From UBA1181 sp045226255 (GTDB taxonomy: Bacteria > Bacteroidota > Bacteroidia > Bacteroidales > Paludibacteraceae): a stretch of 64,000 nucleotides of DNA. The DNA is taken from contig JBGVCG010000020.1 of assembly GCA_045226255.1 (NCBI GenBank), positions 1-64,000 on the forward strand. The letters run 5' to 3'. The notes below the pieces were generated by a model, which was given only the letters and a program-made list of their open reading frames with translations, searched no databases and had not been told where the DNA came from. This document shows, in pieces, positions 26,750-35,219 of this stretch (position 1 is the stretch's first letter; each line of letters opens with the position of its first letter). The translations under genes were made by a program, and so were the position numbers.

Positions 26750-27997
26750 ATGAATTTAGAACTGTTCATCGCGAAACGCATCCATTTCGAAAAAAAGGGC
26801 GAGAAAAATGTTCCCCGTCCTATCGTGCGTATTGTGATGAATGGAATTGCGGTGAGCATCATGGTCATGCTGATAGCGGTCGGCATCCTGAACGGATTCA
26901 AGGCTGAAGTGAGGGAAAAACTGATCGGCTTCGGTAGTCACATACAGATTTCCTCCTCCGTCAGCAACCAGACCTACGAGACGCAACCCATTCAAATAAG
27001 CCCAAGCACCATCGACTCTCTCAACAGCTTGCCGGAAGTCAGGCATGCGCAGAGTTTCGCCACCCAGCCCTGCATCCTGAAGGCGGGCGACATCATCCAA
27101 GGATGCGTGCTCAAAGGCATCGACAAAGACTACGAATGGAGCTTCTTCCGCAACAACCTGAAGGAAGGGGAACTCTTCATGGTCAATGACACCGCCACAA
27201 CCAACCAAACGATCATATCAAGGAAAATCGCCAACCTCCTCGAACTGAAGTTGAACGACAAATACCTCGCCTACTTCATCATCGGAGGAAAGGTGCGGGC
27301 AAGGCAACTGACCGTGAGCGGCATCTACGAGACGGGCTTCCTGGACTACGACAAACTGTTCATCATAGGCGACATCAAACACGTGAGGAAACTGAACGGT
27401 TGGGATGATGACCAATGCAGCGGCGTGGAGATCCTCATCAACGATTTCAACCAATTGGACATAGCCCAGGAAGAGGTATTCGACGTCGTAGGCAACCAAT
27501 ACGACAACAACGGCAACTATTACTTGATGAAGACCATCAAGCAAATCAACCCGCAAATCTTCAGCTGGCTCGACTTACTGAACACGAACGTGGTCATCAT
27601 ACTGGTCCTCATGACCCTTGTCGCCGGCTTCACCATCATCTCCGGACTGCTGATCCTCATCCTAGAGCGCACCAACATGATAGGCATGATGAAAGCCATG
27701 GGAGCAACCAACAAAAGCATCTGGAAGATATTCTTCTATCACACATTTTTCCTGATAGGGAAAGGCATCCTGATCGGCAACGTGGTAGGCATCACGGTCT
27801 GCTATCTGCTCCAGAAGCACCAGATCCTTCCCCTCAATGCGGACGATTATTACGTGAGTTTCGTTCCAGCCCACCTGAATCTGACCCACATCATCATCGT
27901 GAACATCTGCACGATCCTCGTCTCCGCAGCCATCCTCCACATCCCGACCAATATCATTGCGAAAATATCACCCATCAAATCGATTAAATTCGACTAA
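26750..27997 (+). CDS. FtsX-type ABC transporter permease (LolC/LolE family)
   Basis: Inner-membrane permease, 415 residues, with the topology of LolC/LolE: a first helix (about 25-50), a large periplasmic domain (about 50-270), and three C-terminal helices beginning near NVVIILVLMTLVAGFTIISGLLILI. LERTNMIGMMKAMGATN is the conserved cytoplasmic loop of the FtsX/MacB fold that contacts the ATPase. LolCDE extracts lipoproteins from the inner membrane. The ATPase partner (LolD) is not adjacent, so the assignment to lipoprotein release is by family. Starts 6 bases after the aminotransferase stop. Confidence 0.85.
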   Translation: MNLELFIAKRIHFEKKGEKNVPRPIVRIVMNGIAVSIMVMLIAVGILNGFKAEVREKLIGFGSHIQISSSVSNQTYETQPIQISPSTIDSLNSLPEVRHAQSFATQPCILKAGDIIQGCVLKGIDKDYEWSFFRNNLKEGELFMVNDTATTNQTIISRKIANLLELKLNDKYLAYFIIGGKVRARQLTVSGIYETGFLDYDKLFIIGDIKHVRKLNGWDDDQCSGVEILINDFNQLDIAQEEVFDVVGNQYDNNGNYYLMKTIKQINPQIFSWLDLLNTNVVIILVLMTLVAGFTIISGLLILILERTNMIGMMKAMGATNKSIWKIFFYHTFFLIGKGILIGNVVGITVCYLLQKHQILPLNADDYYVSFVPAHLNLTHIIIVNICTILVSAAILHIPTNIIAKISPIKSIKFD

Positions 27998-28010
27998 AAG
28001 GACACAAGAC

Positions 28011-29141
28011 ATGAAGTTTGAACTACAACATACGGACGCCAAATGCCACGCCAGAGCTGGTCTCATCACAACGGACCATGGCGAGATCGAGACCCCCATA
28101 TTCATGCCGGTCGGCACATTGGGCTCTGTCAAAGGTGTCCATACCAGGGAGATCAAGGAAGATATAAAAGCCCAAATCATCTTGGGCAACACCTACCACC
28201 TCTACCTCCGTCCAGGCCTGAAAATACTCGAGCAAGCGGGCGGACTGCATAAGTTCAACGGATGGGACAAACCTATCCTGACGGACAGCGGAGGATTCCA
28301 AGTCTTCTCCCTATCCGACAATAGGAAACTGACGGAAGAGGGTTGCACGTTCCGCTCCCACATCGACGGTTCCAAACATATCTTCACGCCGGAAAACGTG
28401 GTGGACACGCAGCGCATCATCGGGGCGGACATCATCATGGCGCTCGACGAATGCACCCCAGGAACGGCCGACTACAACTACGCCAAAAAGTCTTGGGAAC
28501 GTACCCAACGATGGCTGGTGCGCGGACTCAAGCACTTTGACGAGACGGAGCCGAAATATGGCTATAGCCAAACATTCTTCCCTATCGTACAAGGTTGCAC
28601 CTACAAGGACCTCCGCCAACGATCGGCCGAATTCATCGCCGAACAAGGACGTGAAGGTAATGCCATAGGCGGACTGGCGGTGGGAGAACCCGCCGAAGTG
28701 ATGTACGAAATGATCGAAGTGGTGAACGAGATACTACCGACGGACAAACCCCGTTACCTAATGGGAGTAGGAACGCCCGTCAACATACTGGAGGGCATCG
28801 AGAGAGGCGTGGACATGTTCGACTGCGTCATGCCTACCCGCAACGGACGCAACGGCATGCTCTTCACCAAACAGGGAATCATGAACATGAGGAACCTGAA
28901 ATGGGCAAACGACTTCTCCCCTATCGAAGCGGACGGCGCCTCCTACGTGGACACCGCCTACAGCAGAGCCTACCTCCGCCACCTCTTCATTGCGGAGGAA
29001 CTATTAGCCCTGCAGATAGCCTCCATCCACAACCTCGCCTTCTACCTCTGGCTGGTCAAAGAGGCAAGGAAACATATTTTAGAGGATGACTTCTCCTCAT
29101 GGAAAGCATCCATGGTAAAACAACTTAGCGTAAGATTATGA
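28011..29141 (+). CDS. tgt: tRNA-guanine transglycosylase lacking the zinc cysteines
   Basis: Exchanges guanine 34 of GUN-anticodon tRNAs for the queuosine precursor. 376 residues from the ATG at 28011 (MKFELQHTDA); in-frame codons back to 27957 overlap the permease gene and are rejected. Catalytic residues are present: Asp92 in LTDSGGFQVF and the nucleophile Asp271 in DMFDCVMPTRNGRNG. The usual CxCxxC zinc motif is missing: the equivalent stretch EADGASYVDTAYSRAYLRHL has Gly309, Ser311 and Asp314 at the Cys positions, while the fourth ligand His340 (ASIHNL) is kept. Its stop overlaps the next start by four bases (ATGA). Confidence 0.94.
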   Translation: MKFELQHTDAKCHARAGLITTDHGEIETPIFMPVGTLGSVKGVHTREIKEDIKAQIILGNTYHLYLRPGLKILEQAGGLHKFNGWDKPILTDSGGFQVFSLSDNRKLTEEGCTFRSHIDGSKHIFTPENVVDTQRIIGADIIMALDECTPGTADYNYAKKSWERTQRWLVRGLKHFDETEPKYGYSQTFFPIVQGCTYKDLRQRSAEFIAEQGREGNAIGGLAVGEPAEVMYEMIEVVNEILPTDKPRYLMGVGTPVNILEGIERGVDMFDCVMPTRNGRNGMLFTKQGIMNMRNLKWANDFSPIEADGASYVDTAYSRAYLRHLFIAEELLALQIASIHNLAFYLWLVKEARKHILEDDFSSWKASMVKQLSVRL

Positions 29142-30289
29142 AGCAACAAGGGAAACAGGAGAACGGTATGATCCAAAAATTCAGAGCAGAAGGCTTCTCA
29201 TGGGAAGACATTCGTCTGAAAAGATACGACTGGTACATCATCAAGAAATTCCTGGGCGCATTTTTCCTCGCCATCATACTGATCATCAGTATCGCGGTCG
29301 TGTTTGACATCTCCGAGAAGATCGACGACTTCATGGAGCACGAAGCCCCATTAAAGGCTATCATATTCAACTATTACCTCAACTTCATCCCTTACTACGC
29401 TAACCTATTCAGCCCATTGTTCACCTTTATCGCGGTGATTTTCTTCACCTCCAAATTGGCGAACAACTCGGAAATCATCGCCACATACGCATCCGGCATC
29501 AGCTTCTACCGCATCACGGTGCCATACATGATATCCGCAGGAGTCATCGCCTTGATGACCTTTATTCTAAGCGGTTATATCATTCCGCCCGCCAACGTGG
29601 AACGTATTGATTTCCAAGAGGAATACATCAAGAAAAAGAAGAAGGACAATGTCCTGAAGGTGCAAATGGAGGTCTCCCCCAACGAGATCCTCTACATCGA
29701 CTATTTTGACAGGGAATTGAACAAGGGACACCGCGTCTCCATGGATGTCTACAAGGACAAATCCATCATCTCCCGCATCACAGCCCAAAACATCATCTGG
29801 GACGGCGACCACTCCTGGCATTACGTTAAATACACCAAACGTGATTTCAACGGATTGTACGAATCCATCACGAAGGGTGACACGATGAACGTGACCCTCA
29901 ACATCATCCCCGATGATTTCTTCATCTTCCCTGGCATGCAGGAGCAGATGAACAACAAGGAGTTGAAGGTCTACATAGAGCGACAACGGACACGAGGCAT
30001 CGGCAACATCAAGAACTTCGAGCTGGAATACGAGAAACGTTACGCCTTCCCGTTCGCCGCCTTCATCCTGACCATCATAGGTCTCTCGCTCTCCTCAAAG
30101 AAAGTGAAGGGAGGTATGGGTCTCAACCTGGCGTTAGGTCTGTTGTTGAGTATCTTGTATATTCTATTCTACTCCATCTCGTCCACCTTCACGGTCAATG
30201 GTTCGCTCTCCCCGATGCTGGCGACATGGATGCCAAACGTGGTCTTCTCCATCATTGCGGCGATCCTATATCGAAGAGCGCCGAAATAA
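29138..30289 (+). CDS. LptF/LptG-family (YjgP/YjgQ) permease
   Basis: Inner-membrane component of an LPS-transport type ABC exporter, 383 residues. Three helices lie in the first 140 residues (LGAFFLAIILIISIAVVFDI...), followed by a periplasmic beta-jellyroll-like region (about 165-290) and three C-terminal helices (FAAFILTIIGLSLSS onward). LptF and LptG pair with LptB and LptC to move LPS; which of the two this is cannot be told. It is the last gene of the aspC - permease - tgt series, translationally coupled to tgt. The start may also be the ATG at 29168. Confidence 0.88.
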   Translation: MKQQGKQENGMIQKFRAEGFSWEDIRLKRYDWYIIKKFLGAFFLAIILIISIAVVFDISEKIDDFMEHEAPLKAIIFNYYLNFIPYYANLFSPLFTFIAVIFFTSKLANNSEIIATYASGISFYRITVPYMISAGVIALMTFILSGYIIPPANVERIDFQEEYIKKKKKDNVLKVQMEVSPNEILYIDYFDRELNKGHRVSMDVYKDKSIISRITAQNIIWDGDHSWHYVKYTKRDFNGLYESITKGDTMNVTLNIIPDDFFIFPGMQEQMNNKELKVYIERQRTRGIGNIKNFELEYEKRYAFPFAAFILTIIGLSLSSKKVKGGMGLNLALGLLLSILYILFYSISSTFTVNGSLSPMLATWMPNVVFSIIAAILYRRAPK

Positions 30290-30337
30290 CGGACTGATTT
30301 TATCACTGATTCTCTAACGAAACATAAATCATGACAT

Positions 30338-30841
30338 ATGGAACAAAAGATCAAATGGATTGTTATCTTCATCTGCATCCTAATTGTTAAAGGGGTGGTT
30401 AAGTACCTAAAATCAGAAACGAATACCCCAGAGACTCAGAATGAGAATATCACAGAGATACAAGAGGATACAACACATTGGGGGAATGGGAAGGTAGACA
30501 GCATATCAGAAGATCAGTTCATCAAGTTAGTGGCTGATTTTAACACGGACAAAGATAAATACATAGGCGAAGGACCAGCTTTTGTGGACATTTTCACGAC
30601 ATGGTGTGGTCCATGCAGGCAACTCGCCCCCATTATTGAAGCATTGGCGGATGGTTGCGCAGGAACATTTCAGTTCTACAAATTGGATTTAGACCAAAAT
30701 CCAAACTTGGCCGCCGCTTATAACATCCATTCCATCCCCTATATCCTATATTGCGATAGCTCTAAAATTCGGAGAGTTTTGCCAGACGAGATGATGTCGA
30801 TCATCAAAAAGACCCAAACAGAGATAGGAATAATTTTTTAG
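30338..30841 (+). CDS. Membrane-anchored thioredoxin-like protein
   Basis: 167 residues. An N-terminal hydrophobic segment (7-23) would anchor it, followed by a charged linker (24-60) and a thioredoxin fold. Redox motif W-C90-G-P-C93 (TTWCGPCRQLAPII) and cis-Pro134 (HSIPYILY) are intact. A membrane-tethered disulfide oxidoreductase facing the periplasm is likely; the partner is unknown. The DNA is notably AT-rich compared with the preceding operon, and the gene marks the left edge of an accessory segment with LRR genes. Confidence 0.85.
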   Translation: MEQKIKWIVIFICILIVKGVVKYLKSETNTPETQNENITEIQEDTTHWGNGKVDSISEDQFIKLVADFNTDKDKYIGEGPAFVDIFTTWCGPCRQLAPIIEALADGCAGTFQFYKLDLDQNPNLAAAYNIHSIPYILYCDSSKIRRVLPDEMMSIIKKTQTEIGIIF

Positions 30842-30874
30842 GAGCGAGCAGGTTGACGCTCACTTTCCCTTGGC

Positions 30875-30895
30875 AAAATCTCCCTTGCAGATTTT
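30875..30895. terminator. Hairpin between convergent genes
   Basis: AAAATCT (30875-30881) and AGATTTT (30889-30895) form a perfect 7-bp stem with a 7-base loop. It sits between the thioredoxin-like stop and the LRR-protease stop and could act in both directions. Confidence 0.45.
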
Positions 30896-30896
30896 A

Positions 30897-33137
30897 TCAT
30901 GGGATGACTTCTATTGTCATTTTATGTCTCTTCGCCCATTTATAGGCATACGAATCTTTTCTACACTTGATCGTCGTCTTCTCATAGAAACAATTTTTCC
31001 CTATACGTTGCACCGAATTAGGGATCGTGATGGATTTCAGATAAATGCTTTGGAAGGCGAAATCGTCTATCTCCTTCACATTAGAAGGCAATTCTATATC
31101 CTTCACGCGCGCATGATAAAAAGAGGCATAACCAATACGTTCAATGCTTTCCGACCATATTATTTGCCTCACCAAAACATTTTCCTCAAGCAGATGCCTT
31201 GGAACAACCTTGACATTGGGACCGAACTCTATCGTCGTCAACTTATTACATCCCCTGAATAAAACACCATAGCATATCGCCTCTTCCTTGGAATCATAAT
31301 ATATCTTCTTCAAGCTCTTCATATTTTTGAAAAAGTCCGAATGGATGTACTTCACATGCTGTGGAATATACAATTCCTCCACCTTCGAGAGATTCACGAA
31401 ACATTTATGGAGAGACTGCATTGTGGAAGGGAAAGAGATGTGCTTAATGGCGGTATCCTCAGCGAACTTATTATGATAGGGAGGAATAGCGCTTGAACCT
31501 TCCGGAATATACAGAGTGTCATTACGCAGCTCAGCCGTGATCCTAGTTTCGTTTTTCATGGCGTCCAACTGTTTTTGTGTCAGGCGGAAAGGCTTCCACT
31601 CCTTCAATTCATTCTTGTCAAGAGGTGTTATTTCATAGATGTAGGAAACACGATAATATTTATTTCCATCGCCCCCTCTGACACGGACGGAAGATTGCAA
31701 GGGAGTCCATCTGTTGGCATAGCCTCCCCATCCGAAATTAAGATGCACCTCCGTGTATCCATTTTTCTTTCTTATACCATCTATCACGACTGCGTGACCC
31801 GGTGTCGTTTTGCCTTGCATTCCCGCATATACGGGGATATTCTTTTTCAGACTTTTCCGAATGATTTTCTCCAGATTCACTTTGCCTTCATTCCTCAAAT
31901 AGTGGATCTTGAAATGGACAGGGACATGCTGCCCTATCGTATAACCAGCCTCATGCACCTCCTCCTCATTGCTCCATGCATGTTCTGAGGCTATCGCCAG
32001 ATTCTCAATGTACTGATAAAAATCCTTGTTCAAGGATGGATTACGCTCCATATATGCAGGCAAAGCGCTCATGTCGGCTTTGTTTTGGTCAAAATCCCTA
32101 TAGTACACATGGTCGGATGTGGCGTAACTGCGGGCACCATAAACATTCAATCCGAGATGATTAAATATCTGACCTAACGCGATGGCATGACATACCCCAT
32201 CACCATTTTGGTCCTCGCCATACTTGTCTTTCTGATAGAAATAATCGAGTGGCTGATTCCATTGCGTCTTTAAAATCGGACCGATAACCTTCTTGATTTG
32301 TCCACGTCCGACATTGAAATCCATGCCGTTATTCCTCGCATACGATTCCGCATACGAGCCCTTACTTACCAACAGGACCGCATCCAAAGGGAAAGCATAG
32401 GGGCCTATATACTTCACTGATGATGGAATTTTTATTGTCCGCAAAGAGGTACAAGCCTCAAAAGCGCCATCGTAGATACCTTCACAGCCATTAGGAATCG
32501 AGACATCGACAAGGTTACGGCAACCCAAGAAAGCACAAGTGCCAATACTCAACAACGAGTCCGGGAATATAACCTTCTTTATATCATTGCGCCATCTATA
32601 TTGCCCTATCGGAATTACACTCGCATCCCCATTACTCCCGTCCTTCGACACATCCAACGTCAAATCATCGACCTTCTTTCCGCCGATATATTTCTGTTGT
32701 CCACGCTTATACGCATAGGTCAGGCCAAACTTCTTCGCATATCTCTCCGCCATGGACTTCTTCTTAACGATCAGCACGGACGACTTTGGAAAGGCGTTTC
32801 TCCCCACATGTGACACAGACGCTGGTATTTCAATCGTGCGCAAAGATCTACAGCCATAAAACGCACTGTCCATAACCTCCTCGCAACCATTGGGAATCAC
32901 CACATCCATAAGATTCCGGCATCCCTGAAAAGCTGACACGCCAATAACCAGCAATGAATCCGGGAACGTGATATCCTGTATATCACATCGTCCCTTATAT
33001 TGATAGTCGTTAACCACATAGAGATCCATGTTTTTGGACCCATTATTCAACGTCGAATCCATACTCCCATCACCTTGCGCAAAAGAGAAATGCAAAGGAA
33101 GGAATAGAATCAATGGAACAAATAACAAAGTTTTCAT
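30897..33137 (-). CDS. BspA-like LRR protein with embedded C10 (streptopain-like) cysteine protease
   Basis: 746 residues. A signal peptide (to about 20, FSFAQ) is followed by BspA-type leucine-rich repeats (about 45-125 and 185-260; units like SAFxGCRxLxxIxIPxSV). Residues about 285-510 match family C10 papain-like peptidases (streptopain, interpain): IGPILKTQWNQPLDYF, the catalytic Cys316 in NGDGVCHAIALGQI, His448 in TPGHAVVIDG, and NFGWGGYANRW. LRR-like units resume from about 530 to the end. C10 enzymes are secreted virulence or host-protein-degrading proteases. No separate propeptide and no T9SS domain are evident. The Cys and His look intact, so activity is plausible. Confidence 0.85.
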   Translation of the reverse strand: MKTLLFVPLILFLPLHFSFAQGDGSMDSTLNNGSKNMDLYVVNDYQYKGRCDIQDITFPDSLLVIGVSAFQGCRNLMDVVIPNGCEEVMDSAFYGCRSLRTIEIPASVSHVGRNAFPKSSVLIVKKKSMAERYAKKFGLTYAYKRGQQKYIGGKKVDDLTLDVSKDGSNGDASVIPIGQYRWRNDIKKVIFPDSLLSIGTCAFLGCRNLVDVSIPNGCEGIYDGAFEACTSLRTIKIPSSVKYIGPYAFPLDAVLLVSKGSYAESYARNNGMDFNVGRGQIKKVIGPILKTQWNQPLDYFYQKDKYGEDQNGDGVCHAIALGQIFNHLGLNVYGARSYATSDHVYYRDFDQNKADMSALPAYMERNPSLNKDFYQYIENLAIASEHAWSNEEEVHEAGYTIGQHVPVHFKIHYLRNEGKVNLEKIIRKSLKKNIPVYAGMQGKTTPGHAVVIDGIRKKNGYTEVHLNFGWGGYANRWTPLQSSVRVRGGDGNKYYRVSYIYEITPLDKNELKEWKPFRLTQKQLDAMKNETRITAELRNDTLYIPEGSSAIPPYHNKFAEDTAIKHISFPSTMQSLHKCFVNLSKVEELYIPQHVKYIHSDFFKNMKSLKKIYYDSKEEAICYGVLFRGCNKLTTIEFGPNVKVVPRHLLEENVLVRQIIWSESIERIGYASFYHARVKDIELPSNVKEIDDFAFQSIYLKSITIPNSVQRIGKNCFYEKTTIKCRKDSYAYKWAKRHKMTIEVIP

Positions 33138-33620
33138 TTATAATATTCGATTTGAACCACATACTCATTTTTGACATAATCCATTTTCAAACCTAATAAA
33201 ACGGCATCGTGAAAGCGAGGGGATATATCACCATACAATCGCTTAATTTCCAAATTATTACCAATCCTATTCAACCACATATCCTATGCAATTAAAGAAT
33301 ACCGATTACACAAATATTTTTCATCCAAATAAAGATTCACGTTTATTCACGTCAACAAACCCAATACCGCAAGTACCGAAGGGACGATAGGTGTTGTTGC
33401 CGCCCATTCTGGACTCAGGGCGTACGCATCATGTAGGGACACGCACTTCCCAACCTCGACCCAGGGCGTTGCCCATGGGCTATATCTGTTTAAGCCTTTC
33501 AGGCTTATAAGCACTGTCCTTGAGGGAAGCTTAATTCTTAACTCTTAATTCTTAACTCTTAATTCCACACGTCACATTCTCCTGTGCACAAGACATACCA
33601 TCCTCCTCCTTAAATTACCA
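33138..33620. other. Intergenic region between LRR genes carrying repeat copy A
   Basis: The left half (33138-33400) is AT-rich with nothing recognisable. The right half holds copy A of the dispersed repeat and its heptamer tail. Confidence 0.65.
33415..33609. repeat. Dispersed structured repeat, copy A
   Basis: It aligns closely with 37024-37249 (copy B, same orientation) and, over the core 33459-33564, with 45924-46022 (copy C, inverted). The core contains GGGCGTTGCCC, the palindrome GCCCATGGGC and a hairpin AAGCCT-TTC-AGGCTT (33492-33506). It ends in five heptamers (CTTAATT/CTTAACT alternating, 33530-33564). The following TTCTCCTGTGCA segment is shared only with copy B. Confidence 0.85.
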
Positions 33621-35219
33621 CTACCAAAAATATCCGTTTCCTAAATTCACATAACCACAATTTAAATTATTTAGTCCCTTTTCTTTGGCAAGCTGTATCA
33701 TAAGCTTATAAAAAGTGCTTTCCTTCCTATAAATATCTTGTCCGGATCTTTTCATTCGAACAATCTTCAAATATTCCCGGTAATAAGGCACATACGAAGG
33801 AGGCACAATCTCTTCCAACTTGTTTTCAAAAGAATCTATGTCTATAAAAGCAAATTGTTCCATATTTGCATAGTAGCCACACATAAGAGGAATACAATAT
33901 TCGGGGTGCTTTGCTAACATATCAAAATCCTTATCAAAGTCCAACATATCTCTATACGCCTTTACTGCATAGCATTCCAGTAACATCATCCTGTGCAGGA
34001 GATCCATTTTTCTCTCCTTGGATATGAGCGTATCATCTGTATTGTACAAAACAGCATATACACGTTTCGCGATCTCAGTTCCATTTTTAGCCGCCTCAAT
34101 CTCATGTTCCACACTATTATAATCAAAAATCAGATGGATAGTCTTATCATACTCAATATCTTCCTTACTATAGGGTATAGCCCAATTCTGTGGATTAAGA
34201 ATCGGATCTTTGTAGGCTTTTATTCCTTTCGACGCATCATTCTCTTGCGCATGAAATGAGCTATCCTCCTCCACCCTAAATTGATACCCCCTTCGAGTGT
34301 TAAACAAATCGATGTAGAGATCCTTTGTGCCTTTAGGCACTTTTAACGTAATCTCAGATGTGTTAATCTCGTAAAATGGCTGTGGATACCTGAACACTTC
34401 ATTCGGATCTTGCCAATGCATCTCGATACATCGGAGATTGGGACACCGAGTGACAGCATAGTCAAACACTTTTTTTATCGATTCAGGGAAAACAAGCGTA
34501 TCGAATTGGCAACCATCAAATGCATTTTCTTCAACATCCATCACATACGGAGGAATAACAAACCTATTTCCCCTTTTTGCTGGAGGATATTTGACAATAG
34601 TTATCTCTTTTATACTGTCTGGTCTTGAGTATGTCATTACCCGATAATACTTATAAAGCACTTCATCCTGCGAGAAAAAAAGCTTATTGCCTGGCGAGAC
34701 CGTAATGGAAGCAAGGCGTTTCGAACGAATTCCGTAATCACCAACAGTATGTACAAGATTCTGACCTATATGTAATTTTCTAAATGGACAATCGCCAGAT
34801 AATTCCTTTATCCCTTTAACGGAATCAGGAACAACAAAGGACTCCAAATTAGGACAATTCGAAAGGAAGCAAGCAATAACCTTATAATTTTCAGGAAGCA
34901 CCACTTTTGACAATTTCTTACAATTACGAATAGCAGCATATCCACTTCCCAAAACGGATGATGAAAATATAATGGTCTCCACATTATTACAACCATTGAA
35001 CGCCTCATATCCAACGGAGGAGACATTTCCTCCCACATAGACAATCTTTGTGCGAGGATATTTCGCCAACGCTTGTTTCACATGCTTCTGTTCCAGAGTT
35101 CCCTCTCCCGTGAAGGTCAAGGAGTCCCTCTTCGCGTCATAACTGTATCGAATGGGTTCTGCCATCACTTGCTGGAAGCAGAACAATAATACGATGTAGA
35201 GAAAAACTTTTCTATTCAT
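33621..35219 (-). CDS. BspA-like leucine-rich repeat surface protein (paralogue 2)
   Basis: 532 residues. A signal peptide (FLYIVLLFCFQQVMA) is followed by a short N-terminal module (YSYDAKRDSLTFTGEGTLE) and BspA-type LRR units (about 55-290: EAFNGCNNVETIIF, CPNLESFVVPDSVK, ENAFDGCQFDTLVFPESI). The remaining 240 residues are an LRR-free, probably helical region (KMDLLHRMMLLECYAVKAYR) that I do not recognise. The first 55 residues are nearly identical to the gene upstream at 35216-36859, which it overlaps by four bases (ATGA), so the two are a tandem duplication read as one transcript. Surface adhesion or host binding is the usual role of BspA-like proteins. No T9SS domain is seen. Confidence 0.75.
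   Translation of the reverse strand: MNRKVFLYIVLLFCFQQVMAEPIRYSYDAKRDSLTFTGEGTLEQKHVKQALAKYPRTKIVYVGGNVSSVGYEAFNGCNNVETIIFSSSVLGSGYAAIRNCKKLSKVVLPENYKVIACFLSNCPNLESFVVPDSVKGIKELSGDCPFRKLHIGQNLVHTVGDYGIRSKRLASITVSPGNKLFFSQDEVLYKYYRVMTYSRPDSIKEITIVKYPPAKRGNRFVIPPYVMDVEENAFDGCQFDTLVFPESIKKVFDYAVTRCPNLRCIEMHWQDPNEVFRYPQPFYEINTSEITLKVPKGTKDLYIDLFNTRRGYQFRVEEDSSFHAQENDASKGIKAYKDPILNPQNWAIPYSKEDIEYDKTIHLIFDYNSVEHEIEAAKNGTEIAKRVYAVLYNTDDTLISKERKMDLLHRMMLLECYAVKAYRDMLDFDKDFDMLAKHPEYCIPLMCGYYANMEQFAFIDIDSFENKLEEIVPPSYVPYYREYLKIVRMKRSGQDIYRKESTFYKLMIQLAKEKGLNNLNCGYVNLGNGYFW

Noticed and set aside
27950..28010. preQ1 riboswitch or an extended N-terminus for tgt
   Set aside because: The interval is coding for the upstream permease almost to its end, leaving no room for a leader; the family start MKFEL fits at 28011.
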